From an uncultured Opitutia bacterium (lineage in GTDB: Bacteria; Verrucomicrobiota; Verrucomicrobiia; Opitutales; UBA953), in the NCBI GenBank assembly GCA_903957465.1, contig CAJBPJ010000147.1, positions 1-13,054 of the forward strand: a stretch of DNA of 13,054 nucleotides, read 5' to 3'. Position 1 is the first letter of the stretch; each line of letters starts with the position of its first letter. The notes under the pieces were generated by a model. It saw only the letters and a list, made by a program, of their open reading frames with translations. It searched no databases and was not told the DNA's origin. Positions 5,850 to 13,054 of the stretch are shown here, piece by piece. The translations under genes and the position numbers were made by a program.

Positions 5850-8033
5850 ATGCGCATCCGCCCAGAGGAGGTTGCCAGCCTCGTTGAGGCACGCCACCCC
5901 TGCCCCCATGACTTGTTGGGGGTACATTCTGTTGGCAAAGGCTGCGTAGTCCGTGCCTTTTTGCGTGACGTCTCAGTTTGCGAGGTTTTGGACGTGGTAT
6001 CCGGTAATACCTATGCGATGGAAAGGCTCGATGAGAGGGGTTTCTTTGAAGCTGTTTTACCTAAAGTCGCACCGTTCGTTTACCGCTTCAAGGTTCAGTC
6101 GGCCTCAGGTCATACCTGGGAAGTCGATGACCCATATCGCTTCCTGCCAACCCTTGGTGAGCAAGACCTTCATTTCTTGGCCATTGGGGATGATCACCGC
6201 TTTCACCATAAACTCGGCTCGCACCTGAAGAGTATCGACGGTGTTTCTGGGGTCGCCTTCACTGTTTGGGCACCGCACGCACGACGTGTCTCCGTGGTTG
6301 GTGATTTTAATCAATGGGATGGTCGCTACCACCCTTTGCGACGTCTGGGGGCTTCTGGCATCTGGGAGTTGTTTGTCCCAGGGTTAAGCACAGGCGTCCG
6401 CTATAAGTACGAAATCATTGGCCCGGAAAATTCCACGCCGTTTTTAAAGACAGATCCATGTGCCACCTATTTTGAGCAAGCCCCGCACCACGCGGCGGTG
6501 GTTTATGATCTTTCGGGTTATACATGGAATGATCGCGCATGGATGAACGCACGTGCACAGCGTGACCCTGCACGCGCACCTCTGAATGTTTACGAAGTAC
6601 ATTTAGGTTCGTGGCGACGCATTCCCGAAGAAGGTAATCGTCCGCTGACTTACCGTGAACTTGGTGTAGCCCTTTCTGCCTACTGTCGCGAACAAGGTTT
6701 TACCCATGTCGAACTCTTGCCTCCTGCGGAGCACCCTTTCGACGGTTCTTGGGGCTATCAAGTTACCGGTTATTACGCACCCACGAGCCGCTTCGGATCA
6801 CCGACAGATTTCATGGCCATGGTCGACACCCTGCATCAAGCAGGCATTGGCGTCCTGGTTGACTTCGTCCCTGCGCATTTCCCTCGCGATGCGTTCGCAT
6901 TAGCAAATTTTGATGGCACACACCTTTATGAACATGCTGATCCTCGCCAGGGTGCGCATCAGGATTGGGGCACATTAATTTTTAACTTCGGACGTCACGA
7001 AGTCAGAAATTTCTTAGTGGGCGCAGCGCTTTCTTGGCTCGAGCGTTTTCACGTGGACGGGTTTCGCGTCGATGCAGTCGCCTCGATGCTTTACCTCGAT
7101 TATTCGCGCGAAGCTGGCAAATGGATCCCGAATGTTCATGGCGGCCGCGAAAATTTAGAAGCCATCACCTTCCTGCGACAACTCAATGCCCTTGTCCACC
7201 ACGCCGCTCCTGGGGCAATCACGATTGCCGAAGAGTCGACTGCCTTTTCAGGTGTCACACGTTCGGTTTCAGAAGGCGGCCTCGGCTTTGACCTAAAGTG
7301 GAATATGGGTTGGATGCACGACACCTTAGATTACTTTAAACAAGATCCCGTTTACCGTCGCTGGCATCATGGAAAACTTACGTTCGGCATGTTGTACAAC
7401 TGGTCTGAACGTTTTGTGCAGGCGTTTTCACACGACGAAGTTGTCCATGGCAAAGGGTCGTTGCTCACGAAGTCGCCTCAATGGGATTTATCCGGTAAGG
7501 CTCGCAACCTTCGTGCGTTGTTAGCATTTCAGTGGGCATGGCCTGGTAAGAAGACGCTCTTTATGGGCTGTGAATTCGGGCAACCCGCAGAGTGGAGCCA
7601 TGAGCGCTCGTTGGACTGGCATCTTCTCGGTATCCCTGAGCACGCGGGTCTTCAGCACCTCGTGCGCGATTTGAACCATCTCGTCCTTGCAGACACGGCT
7701 ATGTCGGCAACGGATTTTGATCCACAGGCTTTCAGCTGGATTCGAGCCGATGACGCCACCGATAGTATCCTTATCTTTGAGCGCCGCGCCGCCGGCGTGA
7801 CGTGGATTGTGGCATGTAACTTCGTACCTTTCTCGCGCGATTACCGTATCGGTGTGTCGACAGTTGGACGGTGGCAAGAGGCGCTTAATACGGATTCTAC
7901 ACATTATGCCGGAACAGGTGAGGGGAATTTAGGAGGCGTGGATGCGGAGCCTGTGTCATGGGACGGTCGCCCGTTTAGCATCCCCGTGCGTTTGCCTGGA
8001 CTATCCGTCGTCATCTTTCGTCGGCCGTCATAG
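5850..8033 (+). CDS. glgB: 1,4-alpha-glucan branching enzyme (GlgB, GH13)
   Basis: GlgB cuts alpha-1,4 chains and re-attaches them through alpha-1,6 links to branch glycogen in the cytoplasm. The 727-residue protein is full length. It has an N-terminal extra domain (about 1-115), a CBM48 glycogen-binding domain (about 127-210, with VVGDFNQWDG), the GH13 barrel and a C-terminal beta domain. GH13 motifs are intact: DFVPAHF (D338, H343), GFRVDAV with nucleophile D408, IAEEST with acid/base E461, and FSHDEVVHGK with D529. From memory these sit three residues after the E. coli positions (405, 458, 526), so the frame and start are well supported. It stands alone: no glgA, glgC or glgP is adjacent, and its neighbours are unrelated in function. 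Confidence 0.97.
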   Translation: MRIRPEEVASLVEARHPCPHDLLGVHSVGKGCVVRAFLRDVSVCEVLDVVSGNTYAMERLDERGFFEAVLPKVAPFVYRFKVQSASGHTWEVDDPYRFLPTLGEQDLHFLAIGDDHRFHHKLGSHLKSIDGVSGVAFTVWAPHARRVSVVGDFNQWDGRYHPLRRLGASGIWELFVPGLSTGVRYKYEIIGPENSTPFLKTDPCATYFEQAPHHAAVVYDLSGYTWNDRAWMNARAQRDPARAPLNVYEVHLGSWRRIPEEGNRPLTYRELGVALSAYCREQGFTHVELLPPAEHPFDGSWGYQVTGYYAPTSRFGSPTDFMAMVDTLHQAGIGVLVDFVPAHFPRDAFALANFDGTHLYEHADPRQGAHQDWGTLIFNFGRHEVRNFLVGAALSWLERFHVDGFRVDAVASMLYLDYSREAGKWIPNVHGGRENLEAITFLRQLNALVHHAAPGAITIAEESTAFSGVTRSVSEGGLGFDLKWNMGWMHDTLDYFKQDPVYRRWHHGKLTFGMLYNWSERFVQAFSHDEVVHGKGSLLTKSPQWDLSGKARNLRALLAFQWAWPGKKTLFMGCEFGQPAEWSHERSLDWHLLGIPEHAGLQHLVRDLNHLVLADTAMSATDFDPQAFSWIRADDATDSILIFERRAAGVTWIVACNFVPFSRDYRIGVSTVGRWQEALNTDSTHYAGTGEGNLGGVDAEPVSWDGRPFSIPVRLPGLSVVIFRRPS

Positions 8034-8087
8034 TCATTAAATCTCGGGTAGTTGACAGCGTCCAGCAGTCGGCAAACATTTGCCTGA

Positions 8088-9371
8088 ATGAACTCGACGT
8101 CGCCAACCGCCAATATCCCTCAGGGGATACGAGGCTTTCGGCGTCTACTTTCGTTTATAGGTCCCGGATTTCTTGTCGCTGTCGGTTACATGGATCCAGG
8201 AAATTGGGCCACCGATCTCGCAGCTGGTTCTGGTTACGGCTACACTCTGCTTTGGGTTATCCTGCTCGCGAACGTCGTCGCCATTCTCTTTCAACACCTA
8301 TGCGTACGCCTCGCCGTGGCGACGGGTAAGGATCTCGCCGAGACCTGTCGAGATCGCTACCCTCCAGTAGTCCGACGCTTCCTCTGGATTTCCGCACAGC
8401 TCGCGATTGTTGCGATGGACCTCGCTGAATTGCTCGGCTCTGCCATCGCGCTGCAACTTCTTTTCGGTATCCCGCTTCTCTGGGGTGCAGTCATCACCGC
8501 GCTCGATGTCCTCTTACTCCTCGCCCTCGAACGTCTAGGGATGCGGTGGCTAGAGTCTCTCGTCCTTACGCTTATTCTGACCATCGCAGGCTGTCTCACT
8601 TATGAGCTCTTGCTCGCTAAACCTGATCTAGCCGCAGTCGCGGGCGGTTTCGTGCCCACGGCCCAGCTTCTGAGCGACCCAGGCATGCTCTTTATTGCAC
8701 TCGGTTTACTCGGTGCGACCGTGATGCCGCACAATCTCTACCTTCACTCTGCGTTGCTTCGTCCGCGCGCCCAGGGCGACAACGCAATGCGTCGCGAGTC
8801 CATTCGTTTTGGCACCTTCGACTGCACTGCAGCCCTCGGCTTTGCCTTCTTTGTGAATGCAGGACTTCTTGTTCTCAGTGCCACTCTCTTCCATGCCCCT
8901 GGTCAGCCACCTGTTGGCGATATTCGCGAAGCCTCTCAACTCCTCGAGGGCGCGCTTGGCACCGCGCTCGCGAGCACGCTCTTTGCAGTTGCACTCCTCG
9001 CCTCTGGTCAGAACTCAACCATCACTGGCACACTTGCCGGCCAAATTGTAACTGAGGGTTTCTTGGGCTTCCGTGCCAACTCTTGGCATGTACGTCTCGC
9101 TACGCGACTCCTTGCGCTTGTTCCTGCGATCGCCGTCATCGCCCTCGCCGGCGAAGGATCGGTCGGCGACTTGCTCCTGTGGAGCCAACTTATCCTTTCC
9201 CTGCAACTTGGGTTTGCCTGCTGGCCCCTTGTGCGTGCGACTGCCGACGTTTCCCTCATGGGAGAACTCGTTGCTCCGCGCTGGATTTCTACCCTTGGTT
9301 GGATAGCCACATCCGGTATCGTCGTTGCAAATAGTTGGCTTATAATTTCATATATACTTGGATATCAGTAG
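8088..9371 (+). CDS. mntH: Nramp-family divalent metal transporter (MntH-like)
   Basis: Nramp proteins import divalent metals such as Mn2+ and Fe2+ across the cytoplasmic membrane with protons. The 427-residue product is strongly hydrophobic with about 11 predicted membrane helices. It carries both unwound-helix metal-site motifs: DPGN in helix 1 (D36, N39, in GYMDPGNWATDL) and MPHN in helix 6 (M213, H215, in MPHNLYLHS). These residues define transition-metal transporting members, rather than the Mg or Al relatives. The ATG at 8088 is 54 bases after glgB. No good ribosome site is visible. A TTGACA at 8052-8057 with a weak AACATT 17 bases on would give a transcript starting almost at the ATG; this is only a suggestion. 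No MntR-type regulator gene is nearby. Confidence 0.93.
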   Translation: MNSTSPTANIPQGIRGFRRLLSFIGPGFLVAVGYMDPGNWATDLAAGSGYGYTLLWVILLANVVAILFQHLCVRLAVATGKDLAETCRDRYPPVVRRFLWISAQLAIVAMDLAELLGSAIALQLLFGIPLLWGAVITALDVLLLLALERLGMRWLESLVLTLILTIAGCLTYELLLAKPDLAAVAGGFVPTAQLLSDPGMLFIALGLLGATVMPHNLYLHSALLRPRAQGDNAMRRESIRFGTFDCTAALGFAFFVNAGLLVLSATLFHAPGQPPVGDIREASQLLEGALGTALASTLFAVALLASGQNSTITGTLAGQIVTEGFLGFRANSWHVRLATRLLALVPAIAVIALAGEGSVGDLLLWSQLILSLQLGFACWPLVRATADVSLMGELVAPRWISTLGWIATSGIVVANSWLIISYILGYQ

Positions 9372-9451
9372 TTTAATCTATATATGTATTCTTTGGTAAT
9401 GATTAAATGATAAAGACTTGCAAGCTGCTGTCTGCGAACATAACTGGGGGT
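9341..9451 (+). promoter_or_regulatory. AT-rich, promoter-like island upstream of the ABC importer operon
   Basis: Bases 9341-9420 contain only 17 G or C in 80, in strong contrast to the surrounding GC-rich coding DNA. The island begins inside the last codons of the Nramp gene with a perfect TATAAT (9341-9346), though no good -35 lies at the right distance. It also holds a 7-base inverted repeat, TTTAATC (9372-9378) and GATTAAA (9401-9407), with centres 29 bases apart. It is the natural place for the promoter of the downstream three-gene operon, possibly with an operator. Confidence 0.4.
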
Positions 9452-10462
9452 ATGACCAATGTGCGTCATCTCATTCTTTTTTTGGCGACTGCCGTGGGAG
9501 CGGCCGAGCCGGTCACCTTACGCGTCGGGTTTTTCCCGAACTTAACGCATGCCCCAGCTCTGGCTGCCCGACAACTCGAACGCGAAGGGCAAGCATGGTA
9601 TGCCTCGCGCTTACCCGCTGGTGTGCAGATTGAGTGGCGTGCTTACAATGCAGGTCCTTCGGCGGTCGAAGCACTCTTTGCGGGCTCGATTGATGTAACG
9701 TTTATCGGTCCCTCTCCGCTACTCACGGGTTATGTACGCACGCGTAGCGAAGGTCTCAGGTTGCTTGCGCCGATCGCGCAAGGTGGGAACGCTCTCGTGG
9801 TGCAAAAGGGCCGCGGACTTAAGGCGCCCGCAGATTTTCGTGGACGTCGTATTGCGACGCCCCAGCTGGGTAATACTCAAGACATCGATGCACGTGTCTG
9901 GTTAAAGTCAGGCGGCCTGAAAATAAAGACAGGCCCTGGCGGTGATGCCTCCGTGCTGCCGATGGCTAACCCCGAGCTCGTATTACTTTTTGCGAAGGGT
10001 GAGGTTGATGCTGCATGGACGGTGGAGCCTTGGGTGAGTCGCCTAACCTCAGAGTTCGGCGGCGAGATTTTGGTCGAGCGGCCTGATTCCTTTGTCACCC
10101 TTCTGGCTGCATCCTCAAAGTCGCTGGCGCAATCATCTCGCCGGGATGCAATCGTTGCTTTCACCCGAGCAACGTTAGCGCTTCGAGATCGTCTCGTCGC
10201 AGAACCCGAACTTCAGGTGCGTCTTGTGCGGGCGGGCCTTGCCGCTGAGACAAAGTCGGCCCCACCTGACGAGGCCATGATCCGTAATGCTCTCGGCCGC
10301 ATTCGTCTGGTTGCACCGGTTGCCGATGCCGCTACCCGTCGGCGAAATATTGCCACTGCTCTCGAGCTATCCTTGCGCGATAGCGTCGACGTGGGCATTC
10401 TTCCCCGCACGATCACGATCGATCCCCTTCTTGAGAACCTTGTCGATGACCCAGTCCGCTGA
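9452..10462 (+). CDS. ABC importer substrate-binding protein, NitT/TauT (SsuA/NrtA-like) family
   Basis: This is the periplasmic binding protein of a three-gene importer. From the ATG at 9452 it has 336 residues and begins with a signal peptide (MTNVRHLILFLATAVGAA, likely cleaved before E19), with no lipobox cysteine. The mature part shows the family pattern in order: VGFFPNLTHAPAL (25-37), NAGPSAVEAL and SIDVTFIGPSP (66-89), ATPQLGNTQD (135-144), and DAAWTVEPW (186-194). This fits NMT1/SsuA-like proteins that bind nitrate, sulfonates, taurine or similar compounds. Ligand identity cannot be read from the sequence. An upstream in-frame ATG at 9407 adds 15 residues ahead of the signal peptide. 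The later start is preferred for that reason, although neither start has a well-spaced ribosome site. Its end overlaps the ATPase gene by 17 bases. Confidence 0.85.
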   Translation: MTNVRHLILFLATAVGAAEPVTLRVGFFPNLTHAPALAARQLEREGQAWYASRLPAGVQIEWRAYNAGPSAVEALFAGSIDVTFIGPSPLLTGYVRTRSEGLRLLAPIAQGGNALVVQKGRGLKAPADFRGRRIATPQLGNTQDIDARVWLKSGGLKIKTGPGGDASVLPMANPELVLLFAKGEVDAAWTVEPWVSRLTSEFGGEILVERPDSFVTLLAASSKSLAQSSRRDAIVAFTRATLALRDRLVAEPELQVRLVRAGLAAETKSAPPDEAMIRNALGRIRLVAPVADAATRRRNIATALELSLRDSVDVGILPRTITIDPLLENLVDDPVR

Positions 10463-11240
10463 GAATGCCGTCCAACTCGCCCTTCACGGCGTAACCAAAA
10501 GCTTTAACGGTGGGGCAGGGCAGGTCACAGCCCTCGAAGGTATCGACCTCAATGTCCGCCAGGGTGAGTTTGTCTGCTTGGTCGGACCCTCTGGCTGCGG
10601 CAAGTCGACACTCCTTTCGCTCATCGCCGGACTCGAGCAGGCGGACGCTGGCAGTATGCTCCTCGATGGTGAACCTGTACGTACTCCTGGACGCGATCGC
10701 ATGGTAATGTTCCAGCAGGACGCGCTCTTTCCCTGGCTCAACGTCCTCGACAACGTACTCTTTGGACTTCGCTTAAAGTCCAACCTCACCGAGGTCGAGT
10801 GTCTCGAGGTCGCCCGCTACTACCTTGACCTCGTCGGCCTTGCCGATCGCGAGCGTGCACGGCCCCATGAACTTTCCGGTGGTATGCGCCAGCGCGTTGC
10901 GCTTGCACGCTGCCTCGCACCTAATCCCCGTGTGCTGCTGATGGACGAACCCTTTTCCTCCCTCGACGCACTCACCCGCGATCAGCTTTACGGAGATATT
11001 CAGCGCATCTTCACTCAGCGCCGAAAGACCATCGTGCTCGTCACGCATAATATTCGTGAAGCCGTCTGCCTTGGCGATCGTGTCGTTCTCCTCTCGCCCA
11101 ATCCAGGACGCGTCCGCCAAGTTTTCGACATCAACCTTCCGCGTCCTCGCCGCATCAACGATCCCGCGCTCGCTAACCTTGCTGCCGAGGTTACCGCCGC
11201 CCTCGCCACCCACCTCGCCACCAGCGAGTCCGTCGTATGA
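10446..11240 (+). CDS. ABC transporter ATP-binding protein, NitT/TauT (SsuB/TauB-like) family
   Basis: The ATPase powers uptake by the binding protein and permease encoded on either side. From the ATG at 10446 it has 264 residues. Motifs are complete: Walker A GPSGCGKST (47-55), Q-loop in MFQQDALFPWLNV (Q90/Q91), signature LSGGM (143-147), Walker B VLLMDEPF (D167, E168), D-loop SSLDA (171-175), and switch histidine H201 in LVTHN. The QDALFPWLNVLDNV stretch is typical of the nitrate/sulfonate/taurine group. The frame is open further upstream to 10287, but that portion lies wholly inside the preceding gene and has no ATPase-like content. The 17-base overlap with the binding-protein gene and the ATGA overlap with the permease gene indicate one transcript with coupled translation. 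Confidence 0.95.
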   Translation: MTQSAENAVQLALHGVTKSFNGGAGQVTALEGIDLNVRQGEFVCLVGPSGCGKSTLLSLIAGLEQADAGSMLLDGEPVRTPGRDRMVMFQQDALFPWLNVLDNVLFGLRLKSNLTEVECLEVARYYLDLVGLADRERARPHELSGGMRQRVALARCLAPNPRVLLMDEPFSSLDALTRDQLYGDIQRIFTQRRKTIVLVTHNIREAVCLGDRVVLLSPNPGRVRQVFDINLPRPRRINDPALANLAAEVTAALATHLATSESVV

Positions 11241-12007
11241 GCCCACGTCGCGTCATCGCACCTTTACTTGCTCTCACCGTCGCGCTTGGTCTCTGGGAGT
11301 TATTGGTAGCGCACTATGCTCCAGGGTCGCCTTTTCTTCCTACGCCTTCGGACATTGGACGGTGGATTTGGAGTGCACTGCTTGATGGTTCTTTAATCTC
11401 CGCGACGCTTGTTACGCTGAAGCGCCTTGGTGCAGGTTTTCTTATTGGTGCCGCTATTGGTATCCCGCTCGGTGCACTCTGTGCACGTGTACGCGTTGTG
11501 CGTGATACTCTCGGTATGCTTGCGCTCGGGCTTCAAACGCTCCCATCCGTCTGCTGGGTGCCGCTCGCCATTCTCTGGTTCGGTCAGGAAGAGTCCGCTA
11601 TTCTCTTCGTCACTGTCATGGGCACGGTTTGGTCTGTAGTACTCGCCGTGCAGGAATCCGTCCTCGCTGTGCCGCCTCTCTATGTACGTGCCGCACAGAC
11701 CATGGGATCGCGCGGTTTCCATCTTTGGTCCCATGTTGTCCTGCCCGCTGCATTGCCAGGCGTACTAAGTGGCATGAAGCAGGGCTGGGCCTTCGCTTGG
11801 CGTTCGCTCATGGCGGCAGAAATCTTCGTCGTCATTCTCAGCGGCTACGGACTTGGCTCGATGCTCCATGATGGTCGCGAGTTACTACGCATGGAGCAGG
11901 TCGTCGGCGTGATGGGCATGGTCATGCTTGTCGGCCTCCTCGCCGATCTTGCTATCTTCGGTCCAGCCGAGCGCTGGCTCCGTCGCTCGCGCGGTCTATC
12001 AGCGTAA
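11237..12007 (+). CDS. ABC transporter permease, NitT/TauT (SsuC/TauC-like) family
   Basis: The 256-residue permease forms the membrane channel of the importer, with about six predicted helices. The first is at 6-26, followed by FLPTPSDI, a motif common in this family. The cytoplasmic EAA-type coupling loop is at about 148-175 (LYVRAAQTMGSRG, then VVLPAALPGVLSG), where it contacts the ATPase. The region LQTLPSVCWVPLAILWFG (99-116) is also characteristic of SsuC/TauC/NrtB-like permeases. It begins in an ATGA overlap with the ATPase gene and is the last gene of the operon. Length is normal. Substrate remains undetermined. Confidence 0.93.
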   Translation: MSPRRVIAPLLALTVALGLWELLVAHYAPGSPFLPTPSDIGRWIWSALLDGSLISATLVTLKRLGAGFLIGAAIGIPLGALCARVRVVRDTLGMLALGLQTLPSVCWVPLAILWFGQEESAILFVTVMGTVWSVVLAVQESVLAVPPLYVRAAQTMGSRGFHLWSHVVLPAALPGVLSGMKQGWAFAWRSLMAAEIFVVILSGYGLGSMLHDGRELLRMEQVVGVMGMVMLVGLLADLAIFGPAERWLRRSRGLSA

Positions 12008-12026
12008 GAGCCAGGGGGCAACTGGA

Positions 12027-12047
12027 GACTAAAGACTAAGGACTAAA
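12027..12047. repeat. tandem heptamer repeat, three copies of GACTAAR
   Basis: Three contiguous heptamers, GACTAAA, GACTAAG and GACTAAA, sit 20 bases after the permease stop and 18 bases before the end of the convergent 154-residue gene. The array resembles the short tandem repeats seen in non-coding DNA of some bacteria. No hairpin terminator with a T-run was found in this 57-base convergent gap. Confidence 0.7.
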
Positions 12048-12064
12048 GCGACACGCTTGGATCG

Positions 12065-12529
12065 TCAGCGCGTCTCGAGCACCTTGGGTTCAATCTTGAT
12101 ATCGATCACGAGCTCGCCAGCGCTGTCCTCGTAGCGGTGGATGCAGGTGATGTGCAACTTACGGATTAGCCCCATGGAGCTGGTGGTCGAGTCGCGGTAC
12201 TTGTCCTCGAGTGCCTTTCGCATCAGCGATGCAAACGTCTCACGCGTCTGCGGGTCTCGCGCTAGCTGGGCAGACTCCGCGTCAATGACGTAACGATAGG
12301 TAAATTCCCAGGGTTTCGACGGGCGTATCTCTACCAGCGTTGTGTCTCCCACCTGCTTGGGTAACGTCGTTTGGCTCACTTGAGTGATGGTCGCTGCGAT
12401 TTCGCTCCACTCCGGCTTGCGCTGGAAGATTGGCAAGATGTCGAAGATGAGAAAATTAAAGACAAAGAGTCCAATCGCCCAGTAAACGATTTTTTTGCGC
12501 TTAGCTGGATCGAGCTGTGGAAACTTCAT
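12065..12529 (-). CDS. membrane-anchored protein of unknown function downstream of ilvN
   Basis: I do not recognise this 154-residue protein. It has a basic N-terminus (MKFPQLDPAKRKK), one hydrophobic helix (about 14-35), then a soluble portion of about 115 residues with mixed alpha/beta character and no obvious catalytic motif. The N-terminal helix has no clear cleavage site, so it is probably a membrane anchor, with the soluble domain most likely on the outer face of the membrane. The ATG at 12527-12529 lies 44 bases after the ilvN stop on the same strand, so co-transcription with ilvN is likely. No Shine-Dalgarno sequence is evident. The base composition and clean single frame support a real gene. 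Confidence 0.7.
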   Translation of the reverse strand: MKFPQLDPAKRKKIVYWAIGLFVFNFLIFDILPIFQRKPEWSEIAATITQVSQTTLPKQVGDTTLVEIRPSKPWEFTYRYVIDAESAQLARDPQTRETFASLMRKALEDKYRDSTTSSMGLIRKLHITCIHRYEDSAGELVIDIKIEPKVLETR

Positions 12530-12530
12530 G

Positions 12531-12573
12531 GCAGCTTAGCTGCGGTAACCGATACCGGTGCCGAGTTATCGGC
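12531..12573 (-). other. short inverted repeats between ilvN and the downstream gene
   Basis: Two small dyads fill the 44-base gap: GCCGA-GTTA-TCGGC at 12560-12573, directly after the ilvN stop, and GCAGCT-T-AGCTGC at 12531-12543, just before the next start. Neither is followed by a T-run on the minus strand, so they do not look like intrinsic terminators. They may affect mRNA stability or be chance. Confidence 0.3.
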
Positions 12574-13054
12574 TTAAGCCTTCTTTTTACCGCGAGCGAG
12601 GGCCACTGTGCCGGTGCGGGCAGTTTCGACGATACCGAAAGGTGAAATCAAGGCGAGGAACGCTGAGATCTTGCTCTCATTGCCGGTGAATTCAATGACG
12701 ACGGCGTCGGTCGCGACATCCACAATCTTCGCGCGGAAGAGACCAGCGATTTCAATGATTTCCGAACGCGTCACTTTGCTTGCTTTGACTTTCACTAAAA
12801 CGAGTTCGCGGGCGACGTGGTCGACCTGCTCGCGGGAGAAGTCGTGAACAGCAATAACGTTCACCAATTTATCTAAAGCTTTCACGCAACGATCGAGGGC
12901 GGCCTCGTCGGCAACCACGGTAGCGGTGATGCGTGAATACCCTGCATCATGCGTCGGTCCGACATTGAGTGTCTCAATATTGAAGCCGCGGCCTGAGAGC
13001 ATGCCTGCAACGCGTGCTAATACGCCGAACTTGTTTTCGACGACGGCGGAGAGG
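12574..13054 (-). CDS. ilvN: acetolactate synthase small (regulatory) subunit, IlvN, missing its N-terminal end
   Basis: IlvN binds the catalytic subunit IlvB and mediates valine feedback on the first shared step of branched-chain amino acid synthesis. The frame is open to the right edge. Translation of the edge region gives LSAVVENKFGVLARVAGML, the start of the N-terminal ACT domain, continuing into GRGFNIETLNVGPT, the valine-binding domain signature. A C-terminal ALS small-subunit domain follows (EIIEIAGLFRAKIVDV, SPFGIVETARTGTVALARG) with a basic KKK tail. At least 159 residues are visible, and only a few N-terminal residues should be missing. The internal ATG at 13000-13002 is not the start, because it would remove half of the ACT domain. 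ilvB is expected just beyond the edge, though this cannot be seen. Confidence 0.95.
   Translation of the reverse strand, partial: LSAVVENKFGVLARVAGMLSGRGFNIETLNVGPTHDAGYSRITATVVADEAALDRCVKALDKLVNVIAVHDFSREQVDHVARELVLVKVKASKVTRSEIIEIAGLFRAKIVDVATDAVVIEFTGNESKISAFLALISPFGIVETARTGTVALARGKKKA

Noticed and set aside
8052..8080. TTGACA plus AACATT as a promoter for the Nramp gene
   Set aside because: The -35 is perfect and the spacing is 17, but the -10 matches at only three of six positions and the transcript would start almost on the ATG; not strong enough to annotate separately.
9008..9310. Long antisense ORFs inside the Nramp gene and in several other genes
   Set aside because: They are low-complexity, Arg/Ser-rich translations typical of shadow frames in GC-rich coding DNA with strong third-position bias.
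10287..10445. 53-residue N-terminal extension of the ABC ATPase
   Set aside because: It lies entirely within the binding-protein gene in another frame and has no ATPase character; the ATG at 10446 gives the normal family length.
8088..12007. Nramp plus ABC importer as a horizontally acquired metal-uptake island
   Set aside because: No transposase, integrase, tRNA junction or direct flanking repeats are seen, and the ABC family is not a metal importer by its motifs.
1..13054. Search for defence systems, CRISPR arrays, phage genes or biosynthetic clusters
   Set aside because: Every large ORF is explained by a housekeeping, respiratory or transport family; no nuclease, toxin-antitoxin pair, reverse transcriptase or regularly spaced repeat array is visible.

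Overview
The window looks like ordinary core chromosome from a Gram-negative, respiring bacterium. The combination of a cbb3 oxidase with a single-heme third cytochrome, an outer-membrane LptD-like protein next to scpA, a full-length GlgB and several small unrecognised proteins is most reminiscent of Verrucomicrobiota (Opitutae-like). That placement is inference from memory of gene content, not a measured result. Base composition is moderately GC-rich, except for one sharply AT-rich island near 9341-9420. No phage, insertion sequence, CRISPR array, tRNA or rRNA was seen.

Layout: (1) 1-1576, plus strand: the end of ccoN, then ccoO and a membrane-anchored monoheme cytochrome c, forming the tail of a cbb3 cytochrome oxidase operon. 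It ends at a strong, symmetric (bidirectional) hairpin terminator at 1597-1634. (2) 1649-5760, minus strand: a five-gene run transcribed lptD-like, scpA, a 95-codon ORF, a proline-rich tail-anchored protein, then trxA. It converges on the cco operon at the shared terminator. (3) 5850-8033, plus: glgB, divergent from lptD. (4) 8088-12007, plus: an Nramp metal transporter, then an AT-rich promoter-like island, then a complete NitT/TauT-type ABC importer (binding protein, ATPase, permease) with overlapping genes. (5) 12065-13054, minus: ilvN (running off the right edge), followed by a small membrane-anchored protein of unknown function, converging on the ABC operon. A short tandem heptamer repeat lies in the convergent gap.

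Functionally: CcoN/CcoO/cytochrome c form a high-affinity terminal oxidase. LptD places LPS in the outer membrane, ScpA is the kleisin of the SMC chromosome-organising complex, and thioredoxin is the general disulfide reductant. GlgB branches glycogen. The Nramp protein imports Mn/Fe-type divalent metals. The ABC importer takes up a small anion-like compound whose identity the sequence does not show. IlvN is the feedback-regulatory subunit of acetolactate synthase in branched-chain amino acid synthesis.

I did not find a convincing new multi-gene system. The points most worth a second look are the scpA/95-codon ORF junction, where a single TGA separates two in-frame stretches, the reduced cbb3 gene set, the cysteine-free LptD-like protein, the AT-rich island ahead of the ABC operon, and two small unrecognised membrane proteins.
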